Assembly (NCBI GenBank): GCA_031401675.1
Contig: JANNRR010000164.1
Location: 1-21,195, forward strand
DNA from: JANNRR01 sp031401675
GTDB lineage: Bacteria > Pseudomonadota > Alphaproteobacteria > Rhodobacterales > Rhodobacteraceae
Direction of reading: 5' to 3'
DNA length: 21,195 nt
Part shown: one piece after another, positions 6,145 to 13,386 of the stretch
Position numbering within the stretch: the stretch's first letter is position 1
Layout of the letters: each line of letters starts with the position of its first letter
The notes under the pieces: model-generated
What the model was told of the DNA's origin: nothing
The model's database searches: none
What the model saw: the letters and a program-made list of their open reading frames with translations, nothing else
Program-made: the position numbers and the translations under genes

Positions 6145-7413
6145 TCAAGGCACGGCGAGCAGGGCGGCAAGCGTGCGGCGGAACGCGGCGGGGTCCACCT
6201 TATAGGTCGCGCGGTAGGCATCGAAGGAGGAGTCTATGGCACGATCCGGGGTGACAAACAGGTAATTCAGATCGAGGCCGACCACATCGGCCAGATTGGA
6301 ATAGACACAGAACTGGCTGTATTGCGACAGAATCCAGGTGAGCGCCTGTGCCCCGGGCTGGCAGAACAGGGTATTGGCAAAGGCCGCCCCGGACGGGCCG
6401 ATCAAGACCTGCGCCTGCTGGTACAGGGCGACCTGATCGCGAAAAGACATCTGTTCGGGATAAACAGTTTCGACATCGAACCCGGCGGCAATTTCCAGAA
6501 TTTCATCCTGATTGTAGCTGCGCCGCCCGTTGCCGCGCGCCAGAAACAGCCGCCGGTTTGCCGCCACGGGCGGCAGGGCCAGACTGTTCAGGATGGTATC
6601 GCGATAATCGCGCAGCGCGGCTTCATTCTGGGCGTAGTCTGACAGGCCGGGCCAGAGGCCCTGGCGCATGTTCATCGGGCCATGGACGGGCGGATCAATC
6701 ACCACCAGATGGTCCACGCGGTAGACCTGATCCGCCTGCAGCGCGAACACCTCTCTGATGCCTGCCACGGTTTTCAGCGCATCGTGAAAGTTTGGCTGGG
6801 CCAGGCATTCCTGCGGAACCAGCAGCGGGTAATCCTTCAGCGCGGCGGGCAGGGCCTGGGCAAAGGCGGCCGAGGGCAGAATCTCGATCAGCCAGTGATA
6901 CCAGTTGAGCGCCCCGGAGCCGAACACCGCGATGCCGCGGGAAACCGGCAGGGAGGGAGGTTCCCGCAGCAAGCCCTGCCCCTGCGCATCGGAAATCAGA
7001 AAGGCGCTGTCGGCGACCGTGGCTTTGGGTTGGTTGATGTAGAAGGCGGGCAGGCTGATCTGATTGCCTTTGCGGATCGCCGTGGCCGTGGCCGAGATCA
7101 CCACATCGGAAAAGCTGTGCGCCAGGATCGCGGGAAATGGGGATTCCAGCCCGACCGGAGCCTGATGAAGCGTCTTGGGGCCGCGGGTCCGGCTGGTGCA
7201 GGCCGGATAAAGCTCGGCCAGAGGCCGCGCGCAATCGGCATGGGATGCAAAAGGATGGAGCCGGTATTCCGGACAGACGGCGCGCAGCAGCACCAGCGCC
7301 AGGCGGCCGGGCGGTGCGCCACCGGCCTGCAGACGCGTCATCACCGGCAGAACATGCCGGCGGACAAACTTCATCTTCTTCTTTGCGTATTTGCGGGCCA
7401 GCCAGTTTGGCAT
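6145..7413 (-). CDS. Glycosyltransferase family 61 (DUF563) protein
   Basis: 422 residues. The family signatures are in order: IAVFGSGALNWYHWLIEILP (161-180), LFLARGNGRRSYNQDEI (289-305) and VLIGPSGAAFANTLFCQPGA (336-355). GT61 enzymes occur in plants and in bacterial capsule/exopolysaccharide loci and use a GT-B-like fold. The donor sugar of this one is unknown. The N-terminus is basic (RKYAKKKMKFVRRH), perhaps for membrane contact. The start at 7413 is 21 bases after the aminotransferase stop; the ribosome site is weak. Confidence 0.85.
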   Translation of the reverse strand: MPNWLARKYAKKKMKFVRRHVLPVMTRLQAGGAPPGRLALVLLRAVCPEYRLHPFASHADCARPLAELYPACTSRTRGPKTLHQAPVGLESPFPAILAHSFSDVVISATATAIRKGNQISLPAFYINQPKATVADSAFLISDAQGQGLLREPPSLPVSRGIAVFGSGALNWYHWLIEILPSAAFAQALPAALKDYPLLVPQECLAQPNFHDALKTVAGIREVFALQADQVYRVDHLVVIDPPVHGPMNMRQGLWPGLSDYAQNEAALRDYRDTILNSLALPPVAANRRLFLARGNGRRSYNQDEILEIAAGFDVETVYPEQMSFRDQVALYQQAQVLIGPSGAAFANTLFCQPGAQALTWILSQYSQFCVYSNLADVVGLDLNYLFVTPDRAIDSSFDAYRATYKVDPAAFRRTLAALLAVP

Positions 7414-7434
7414 TCCGGTTATTCCATTCAGGCG

Positions 7435-8532
7435 TCAGAGGCTGGAAAGAACGGCATCGATCACATCCTGGCACATCTGGTCGGTCAGATGCGGACCCAT
7501 CGGCAGGCTCAGAACCTCTGCGGCCAGTTGGCGGGCCAGGGGGAAGGCGTCGGGCGCATGGCCAAGCGCGGCATAGGCCTGCTGCATGTGCGGGGCGATC
7601 GGATAATGCACCAGCGTGCCGACCCCGGCGGCGGCCAGGCGGGCCTGCAGCGCATCGCGCACGGGGCTGCGGATGACGAACAGATGCCAGACCGGGGCCA
7701 TCTGCTGCGGCACGGCGGGCAGGATCAGGCCGGTGCCCTGCAACGCATCCAGATAGCGGGCGGCGATGGCGCGGCGGCGTTCGGTCCATGCGTCCAGATG
7801 GGCGAGCTTGACGCGCAGGATGGCGGCCTGCAGCGGATCGAGCCGGCTGTTCACCCCCTGCATCTGATTGTGGTATTTCTTTTCCGAGCCGTAATTGCGC
7901 AGGATCCGCACCCGCCCGGCCAGATCGGCGCGGTTGGTGGTGATGGCCCCGCCATCGCCAAGCGCCCCCAGATTCTTGCCCGGATAGAAGCTCCAGCACA
8001 CGACATCGCCATGCCCGCCGATCCGCCGCCCGTCATAGGCGGCGCCATGCGCCTGTGCGGCATCCTCGATCAGCGCCAGCCCATGCGCCTGCGTGACGGC
8101 CAGGAGGGGGGCAAGATCGGCCGGCTGGCCATAAAGATGCACGGCAATCAGCGCGCGGGTGCGCGGCGTGATCGCGGCCGCCACGCGGGCCGGATCGATG
8201 TTGTGGGTGGCCGGATCAGGCTCCACCGGCACGATGGCAGCCCCCACGGCAGACACGGCAAGCCAGGTGGCGATGAAGGTGTTGGACGGCACAATCACCT
8301 CGTCTCCCGGCCCGAGCCCAAGCGCGCGCAGCGCCAGGATCAGCGCATCCAGCCCGTTGGCCAGCCCTACGCTGTACGCCGCACCGCAATAGGCGGCAAA
8401 TTCGGCCTCGAACGCCTCTACCTCGGGGCCAAGGATGTAGTAGCCGCTGTCCAGCACCCGGGCCACGGCCGCATCGATCGCGGGTTGCAACTCCAGATAG
8501 GCGGCGCGCAGGTCGAGAAAGGGGATAGTCAT
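7435..8532 (-). CDS. DegT/DnrJ/EryC1 aminotransferase, probably dTDP-3-keto-6-deoxyhexose transaminase (FdtB/QdtB-like)
   Basis: A PLP-dependent sugar aminotransferase, 365 residues, normal length. It begins MTIPFLDLRAAY, typical of the FdtB/QdtB group. Asp157 in LIEDAAQAHGA holds the PLP ring nitrogen and Lys186 in FYPGKNLGALGDGGA forms the Schiff base. RILRNYGSEKKYHN and GVNSRLDPLQAAIL are further family blocks. The substrate is inferred from the neighbour: the ketoisomerase just upstream would supply the 3-keto sugar, giving dTDP-3-amino-3,6-dideoxy-hexose. The start overlaps the ketoisomerase stop as ATGA, a strong sign that the two act in sequence. Confidence 0.92.
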   Translation of the reverse strand: MTIPFLDLRAAYLELQPAIDAAVARVLDSGYYILGPEVEAFEAEFAAYCGAAYSVGLANGLDALILALRALGLGPGDEVIVPSNTFIATWLAVSAVGAAIVPVEPDPATHNIDPARVAAAITPRTRALIAVHLYGQPADLAPLLAVTQAHGLALIEDAAQAHGAAYDGRRIGGHGDVVCWSFYPGKNLGALGDGGAITTNRADLAGRVRILRNYGSEKKYHNQMQGVNSRLDPLQAAILRVKLAHLDAWTERRRAIAARYLDALQGTGLILPAVPQQMAPVWHLFVIRSPVRDALQARLAAAGVGTLVHYPIAPHMQQAYAALGHAPDAFPLARQLAAEVLSLPMGPHLTDQMCQDVIDAVLSSL

Positions 8533-8942
8533 GCCCGGGGTTCCAGATCCTTGAGATAGGCGTCGTAGTCGCGGTAATAGTCCGCCTCGTCATAGAAGTT
8601 CGAGGCCAGAACCATGCAGACCGCGCCCGATGAAAAATTATCCAGCTCGCGCCAGATCATCGGACAGATGAAGAGCCCGTTATAGGAGCGGTTGAGATGC
8701 ACCCGCTTTTTCGCATGCCCGTCATCCAGCACCACATCGAAACTGCCCGACATGGCAATGATCAGCTGCGACAGCGCCCGGTGCGCGTGGCCGCCCCGCT
8801 CTGCCCCGCCCGGCACATCATAGAGGTAGTAGACCCGCTGGATGGCGAACGGAATGTGGTTGCCGCCCTCGACAAAGGTCAGATTGCCGCGCGGGTCGGT
8901 GATCTTGGGCAGTTCGATCATGCGGCATTGGGCAAGACTCAT
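8529..8942 (-). CDS. dTDP-4-keto-6-deoxyglucose 3,4-ketoisomerase (FdtA/QdtA-like cupin)
   Basis: A small cupin of the WxcM-like/FdtA family, 137 residues. It moves the keto group of the RfbB product from C4 to C3. ITDPRGNLTFVEGG (15-28), RVYYLYDVP (36-44), ERGGHAHRAL (48-57, with active-site His52 and His54), MSGSFDVVLDDG and FICPMIWREL are family blocks. ATG 8942 is chosen over ATG 8957 because TAAGG lies just before it, whereas 8957 has no good ribosome site. Whether the product has the gluco (Qui3N) or galacto (Fuc3N) configuration cannot be settled by eye. Confidence 0.92.
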   Translation of the reverse strand: MSLAQCRMIELPKITDPRGNLTFVEGGNHIPFAIQRVYYLYDVPGGAERGGHAHRALSQLIIAMSGSFDVVLDDGHAKKRVHLNRSYNGLFICPMIWRELDNFSSGAVCMVLASNFYDEADYYRDYDAYLKDLEPRA

Positions 8943-8978
8943 GTCGGCCTTACCCATACCCGGCCCACTTTTGCCCGG

Positions 8979-9587
8979 CTAGCTTTCAATCCGCAGGCCA
9001 CCGGGCAGAAAGTCTGCAAGTTCAATCCGCGCGTGTGCGAGAGCCCGGGGGGTGAGTTCATAAAGAATATCCTCTCCTGAAATGCCGGTTCTGGTGCCGC
9101 CAATCCGGTCGTAAAAGGCGATGGCCCGGGCATTTGCGGCACGCACGTCGAAATGCGTCCGGCGAAAGCCAAGATGATCGATGGCATAGATAAAGACCAT
9201 CAATATCGATTCAACTGCTGCTTGTCTTGGCCGCGCATCCGTCAGAATCCACGAGCCCCAGCAAAAACTGTCGCCCTGCGCATCATAGAGCCGGATGGTG
9301 CCGATGGCTTGCCCGCCATGTTCGATGATGAAATAGGCCTGCCCGGTGCCGGTCTGATAGCGCGCGAGCCAGTCGCGCTGATCCTCGAGGTGCGGGCTGA
9401 CCGGGCTGAGGTAGCGCGCCTTTTCCGGATCGGTGCGCAGAGCGAAAATGAAAGGCGCATCGTCCGGGCCGGCATTGCGCAGCACCAGCGTCTTGCCGAT
9501 CAGGCGGGCGGCGGGGCGGATGACCGGAGCCGTCGGGCCCCCAGGGCCGGGATCGGGGCGACCGGTGTCGGGTGGTGTGGCGCTCAT
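8979..9587 (-). CDS. GNAT-family N-acetyltransferase, possibly acting on the 3-amino-sugar
   Basis: 202 residues. About 28 Pro/Gly-rich, probably disordered residues precede a GNAT domain: LVLRNAGPDDAPFIFALR (35-52), AYFIIEHGGQAIGTIRLY (84-101) and FDVRAANARAIAFYDRIGGT (146-165). This matches the Acetyltransf_3/RimJ-like branch. In known Fuc3NAc and Qui3NAc pathways the last step is usually done by a left-handed beta-helix enzyme (FdtC/QdtC). None is present here, so this GNAT protein may replace it, as the GNAT enzyme WecD does for Fuc4N. Its ATG overlaps the exporter stop (ATGA). The role is inferred from position. Confidence 0.82.
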   Translation of the reverse strand: MSATPPDTGRPDPGPGGPTAPVIRPAARLIGKTLVLRNAGPDDAPFIFALRTDPEKARYLSPVSPHLEDQRDWLARYQTGTGQAYFIIEHGGQAIGTIRLYDAQGDSFCWGSWILTDARPRQAAVESILMVFIYAIDHLGFRRTHFDVRAANARAIAFYDRIGGTRTGISGEDILYELTPRALAHARIELADFLPGGLRIES

Positions 9588-11365
9588 GATGGGGCAGCCT
9601 CCGCGTCCTTCCGGCCGAACTGCAGATCATGCAGTTGCCGGAACAGGCCGCCCTGTTGCAGCAGCAGGGCGGGGGGGCCCTGTTCGGCGACGCGGCCGGC
9701 ATCGATCACCACGATCTTTTCGGCGTTCATCACGGTCGACAGGCGGTGCGCGATCACGATGGTGGTGCGGCCGGCGGCAAGCCGCTCCAGCGCCTGCTGC
9801 ACCAGGGATTCGGATTGGCTGTCGAGCGCGGAGGTGGCCTCGTCCAGGAGCAGAATCGGGCTGTCGCGCAGGATGGCCCGCGCGATGGCCAGCCGCTGGC
9901 GCTGACCGCCCGACAGGTTGCCGCCATTTTCGCCGACATCGGTATGATAGCCCTGCGGCATCTTTTCGATGAACTCATGCGCGTTGGCGGCGCGGGCGGC
10001 GGCGATGATCTGGGCCTCGGTCGCCTGCGGCAGGCCGAGGCCGATGTTGTGCAGGACCGAGCCGGAGAACAGGAAGGTATCCTGCCCGACAAAGGAGATC
10101 TTGTCGCGCAACGAGGCGAAAGTGGCCAGCGCCACCGGCGCGCCATCGATCAGCACCGTGCCTGCCGTGGGATCATAGAGCCGCAAGATCAGGTTGATGA
10201 TGGTGGATTTGCCGCCCCCCGAGGGGCCGACCAGCGCCGTGGTCTGGCCGGCCGGAAAGTCGATATCGAGATCCGACAGGACCGCCTGATCTTCGGCATA
10301 GCGAAAGCTGACATGGTCAAAGCGGACGGCACCGGGGCCGGCGGGCAGCGGGGTGGCATCCGGGGCCTCTGTCAGGGTCAGCGGTTCATCGAGGATCTGG
10401 AACATCATGCCGACGCCGACCATGCCGGCTTCCAGGCTGACGCGCATCTGGGCCAGCCGCCGCGCCGGCTCATAGGCCATCAAAAGCGCGGTGACGAAGG
10501 ACATCAACTGCCCCGGGCCGGTCAGCGCCGTGCCGAACAGGCTGACGGTGCTCAAGCCGACCACGGCGGCAATGGCAAAGCCGGACAGGGTCTCTACCAG
10601 CGGATTGGTGGCTGCTTCCAGCCGTGACAGGCTGTTGGCGCGCTGTTCGACCTGGGCCACGGCCCGGTTCATCCGCGCCGCCATGCGGTCTTCGAGGGCG
10701 AAGGCCTTGACCACGCGGATGCCGGTGGAGGTTTCCTGCACCACCTTGATGATCTCGGCCAATGAGGCCAGTTCCTGGTTCAGGATGCCGCGCACCTGTT
10801 TCAGGATCAGCCGCACACCGAGGATCGCCACCGGGCCGAACAGCAGCGACAGCAGCGACAGGGTCGGTTGCTGGTAGATCATCACCGCGACCAGCCCGAT
10901 CAGGGTCAGAAGATCGCGCACGAAGCCGGTGACCAGCGTGTCGATCACCGCGCGGGCCGACTGGGCCGAATAGGTGACCCGCAACAGCAGGTCCGAGGAG
11001 GCCTGACCTTTGAAGAAGGCCACGCCGTGACGCAGAATGCGTTCGTAGATCCGGCGCTGCTGGTGCGCCACGATGCTGTTGCCGGCCCGGCTGAGAAACA
11101 CCACCTGGACGTAGCTGGCCATGCCCTTGCCAAAGAAGATCAGGGCAACGGCGCCGGCCACCAGCCAGACCCGGCTGCGGTCGCCGGTGGCGGACATGGA
11201 ATCGATGATGTCCTTCATGATCCAGGCGGTCAGCGCCGTGGTCGCGGCAATCACCACCATCGCAGTGATGGCAATGGCGTAGTTGAAGGCCTGCGCGCGC
11301 AGGTTTTCGCGCAAGAGCCGCCACAGCAACCTGTCTTTGAGGTCGGCGAGGAACCTTTGGAACAT
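9584..11365 (-). CDS. ABC exporter, MsbA/PglK-like (fused transmembrane and ATPase domains)
   Basis: 593 residues in the inner membrane. The N-terminal part (about 25-320) is a six-helix type I exporter domain. The C-terminal ATPase has Walker A GPSGGGKST (380-388), Q-loop Gln428, signature LSGGQRQR (484-491), Walker B ILLLDEA (504-510) and His540 of the H-loop. Such half-transporters work as dimers and flip lipid-linked oligosaccharides or lipid A. In this setting it is the likely flippase for the finished glycan unit. It heads the tight exporter-GNAT-ketoisomerase-aminotransferase run. No separate Wzx/Wzy or Wzm/Wzt proteins are present. Confidence 0.93.
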   Translation of the reverse strand: MFQRFLADLKDRLLWRLLRENLRAQAFNYAIAITAMVVIAATTALTAWIMKDIIDSMSATGDRSRVWLVAGAVALIFFGKGMASYVQVVFLSRAGNSIVAHQQRRIYERILRHGVAFFKGQASSDLLLRVTYSAQSARAVIDTLVTGFVRDLLTLIGLVAVMIYQQPTLSLLSLLFGPVAILGVRLILKQVRGILNQELASLAEIIKVVQETSTGIRVVKAFALEDRMAARMNRAVAQVEQRANSLSRLEAATNPLVETLSGFAIAAVVGLSTVSLFGTALTGPGQLMSFVTALLMAYEPARRLAQMRVSLEAGMVGVGMMFQILDEPLTLTEAPDATPLPAGPGAVRFDHVSFRYAEDQAVLSDLDIDFPAGQTTALVGPSGGGKSTIINLILRLYDPTAGTVLIDGAPVALATFASLRDKISFVGQDTFLFSGSVLHNIGLGLPQATEAQIIAAARAANAHEFIEKMPQGYHTDVGENGGNLSGGQRQRLAIARAILRDSPILLLDEATSALDSQSESLVQQALERLAAGRTTIVIAHRLSTVMNAEKIVVIDAGRVAEQGPPALLLQQGGLFRQLHDLQFGRKDAEAAPS

Positions 11366-11449
11366 GCGTCTGGGGTGCTTTCGTGCGGGGGTATGGGGGG
11401 TCTACCTAGTCGCCCCGGCGTGGGCTGTAAAGCCGAAGGGGGCCGCCTG

Positions 11450-12547
11450 TTACGCCGGGACGGCAAAGCGGCGGCGCAGGCTCCGGCGGGCCGGTTCCTC
11501 GATCAGGCTGTAGCCGGCAGCCGCCAGCGCCGTAACGACCAGCAGCGCGGCAATGGCCAGAAGGGCAGGGTTGGCCAGTGCCGGAAGGGCCACCACCAGC
11601 CTGTCATGTTGATCCACCAGCAGCAGAAGTACCAGAACCTGAAAGGAATAGAAGCTGTAGCTGATCTTGCCCAGCCAGACCATCAGGCGGTTGCCCAGAA
11701 AGGCCGCGATCGGCCCCCGCCCGCTGGACAGCGAAAAGATGAAAAAGCCGATCACCGGCAGGGCAATCAGATTGTGCCCGACATAGAGCGGCATCGCCTG
11801 GCCAAGTCCGCCGAGATAGAGCAGAAAAAAGCCCAGCACCAGCATCTGCCGGCCCGCGCCGTGGCGATAGGCAAGCCCCTGACGCATCGCCAGCAGCAGG
11901 CAGGTGCCGATCAGGAACTCGGGCAGCCGGAAGATCGGCATCGAATAGAAGACCGGGTTGGAGGCGGCGGGAAACAGCGCCGCCGATATGCCAGGCAGCA
12001 CGGCGCAGATCAGGCACAGGACCGCCGTCTGACGCAGCCGGTGCAGCGGCAAAGCCTTGAGCAGCGGCAGCAGGAAAGGCAGCAGCACATAGCAAAAGGC
12101 CTCGACCGAGATCGACCAGCTGCCGCCATTGTTCCAATGGCTGAAGAATTGCAGAAACCAGGCCTGAATCAGGAAAATGTCCGCCCCGATCAGCAACAGC
12201 CCCTGCAACAGGCCGCGGACCACATCCTCGGGCGAACCGCTGCCAAAACCGATCCCGATCCAGGGCAGCGTGACCAGCGCGGCCACCGCATAGACCGGAT
12301 AGATCCGGGCGAACCGGTTCAGCAGGTAATCCTTCACCGAAACCTGTCCATCGGCATAGCGATAGGCCAGCAGAAATCCCGACAGCATGAAAAACAGGCT
12401 CATGCCGATCGCGCCCTGATCCAGGATATGGCGCAGGAACGCTGCTTCGGCCAGAGGCCAGCGGATATGGATGTGGAACAGGAAAACATAAAGGGCTGCC
12501 ACGAAGCGCAGCCCGGTCAGTGCCCGGATTTCACTTTCCTGTTGCAA
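11450..12547 (-). CDS. Acyltransferase 3 family membrane protein (OafA/YrhL type)
   Basis: A polytopic inner-membrane O-acyltransferase, expected to add acetyl or another acyl group to the glycan. IRALTGLRFVAALYVFLFHIH contains the conserved Arg and the His of the first helix; GMSLFFMLSGFLLAYRY, NRFARIYPVYAV, WSISVEAFCYVLLPF and EEPARR complete the family pattern. About ten hydrophobic helices follow through to the end. There is no ATG near the N-terminus. TTG 12547 is chosen because GAGGGG sits six bases before it; TTG 12589 is in frame and would add 14 residues but has no ribosome site. It lies just after vapC on the same strand and may be partly co-transcribed. Confidence 0.87.
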   Translation of the reverse strand: MQQESEIRALTGLRFVAALYVFLFHIHIRWPLAEAAFLRHILDQGAIGMSLFFMLSGFLLAYRYADGQVSVKDYLLNRFARIYPVYAVAALVTLPWIGIGFGSGSPEDVVRGLLQGLLLIGADIFLIQAWFLQFFSHWNNGGSWSISVEAFCYVLLPFLLPLLKALPLHRLRQTAVLCLICAVLPGISAALFPAASNPVFYSMPIFRLPEFLIGTCLLLAMRQGLAYRHGAGRQMLVLGFFLLYLGGLGQAMPLYVGHNLIALPVIGFFIFSLSSGRGPIAAFLGNRLMVWLGKISYSFYSFQVLVLLLLVDQHDRLVVALPALANPALLAIAALLVVTALAAAGYSLIEEPARRSLRRRFAVPA

Positions 12548-12611
12548 TGCAGCCCCCTCGGCCGCCGTCTCGTTCGAGCCGGTAATCAAGATTATGTAAT
12601 AACACGCCGGA

Positions 12612-13010
12612 TCAGACCAGCTGGACAGGGCCCGGATAGCGGGCCACGACCGCGTCAGAGGTCATCAGGGTGATCGCTTCGACCTGGGCCTGGGCCACCA
12701 GCATCCGGTCGAACGGGTCGGCATGCAGGGGCGGCAAAGTGGCTGCGGCGAGGGCATGCGGCCCGAGGATCGGCAGTTCGCTGTAGCCGTTTTCCAGCAG
12801 ACCCCGGCGCAGCTCGTGCGGGTCGGCCCGGAAATCAGCCCGGAAATCAGAGCGGCCAAGACTGTGTTTGATTGCCACTTCCCAAAGACTGGCCACCGAA
12901 AAAACCGGCTCTGTTGCAGTATCTTCAAGGGCGGCGCGGGCGGCTTTCGGCAAGCGGTCGGGCAGTCCGGCGGCCCAGAGCAGCAGATGCGTGTCAAAGA
13001 GCAGCCTCAT
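12612..13010 (-). CDS. vapC: VapC-type PIN-domain toxin (ribonuclease)
   Basis: 132 residues, a normal VapC length. Members of the family are Mg-dependent RNases that stop translation by cutting tRNA or rRNA. LLFDTHLLLWA carries Asp6; SLWEVAIKHSLG carries Glu44; HADPFDRMLVAQA carries Asp98 and Asp101; MTSDAVVARYP carries Asp119, so the acidic pocket looks complete. An exact 12-bp tandem duplication (12827-12850) gives the residues DFRA twice (55-62). The ATG overlaps the antitoxin stop as ATGA. On a plasmid the pair is expected to act as a maintenance module. Confidence 0.93.
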   Translation of the reverse strand: MRLLFDTHLLLWAAGLPDRLPKAARAALEDTATEPVFSVASLWEVAIKHSLGRSDFRADFRADPHELRRGLLENGYSELPILGPHALAAATLPPLHADPFDRMLVAQAQVEAITLMTSDAVVARYPGPVQLV

Positions 13011-13246
13011 GCCTTGCCCTGAAACAGGCCGGCAATCTGATCCGCACCGATCCGGTCGAAATCATCGGGCACCGCAATGCGCCCGGCCAGAAAACCCAGA
13101 CGGCGCGGGGTGGCGGCAGCGGGCAAGGCGCTGACCAGAACGCGCGGGGTGCCGGCCTTGGCGATGATGAAGGGCGCGCCGCCGGTCGCCTCCTCGATCA
13201 GGCGCGACAGGTGCGTCTTGGCCTCATGGATATTGACGGTCTTCAC
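13007..13246 (-). CDS. vapB: VapB antitoxin (Phd/YefM family)
   Basis: 79 residues. MKTVNIHEAKTHLSRLIEEA is the Phd/YefM dimerisation and DNA-binding start, and PFIIAKAGTPRVLVSAL continues the family pattern. The C-terminal tail (about 50-79) would wrap around VapC. The start is GTG 13246 with GGAG seven bases before it; that ribosome site lies inside the tandem repeats that probably form the operator, so repression and translation signals overlap. It is the first gene of the pair. Confidence 0.93.
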   Translation of the reverse strand: MKTVNIHEAKTHLSRLIEEATGGAPFIIAKAGTPRVLVSALPAAATPRRLGFLAGRIAVPDDFDRIGADQIAGLFQGKA

Positions 13247-13248
13247 GG

Positions 13249-13304
13249 CAGCACTCCAAACTTAGTTTTCAGCACTCCCAACTTAGTTTTATGAACTTAG
13301 TTTA
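13249..13304. promoter_or_regulatory. Tandem repeats upstream of vapB, probable autoregulatory operator
   Basis: Two adjoining 21-bp repeats (13249-13269 and 13270-13290) differ at one base; a third partial copy follows at about 13291-13304. Each contains AACTTAGTTT, nearly a palindrome (AAACT-T-AGTTT). Phd/YefM-type antitoxins bind short palindromes in their own promoter, alone and with the toxin, which fits. The repeat ends with the vapB ribosome site. Confidence 0.7.
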
Positions 13305-13386
13305 TCCCGGATCAGAAAACAACCGCCTTGCATCCGCCCGGCATCCGGGCTTGCATCCATGCCGGAGCCTCGGCGATGGTGGGCCC

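Noticed and set aside
6682..8559. 625-codon plus-strand frame opposite the GT61 and aminotransferase genes
   Set aside because: It is antisense to two genes with clear catalytic motifs; long antisense frames are common at this GC content.
10868..12673. 601-codon plus-strand frame opposite the exporter and acyltransferase
   Set aside because: It is Gln/Arg/His-rich, without domains, and mirrors two well-supported minus-strand genes.
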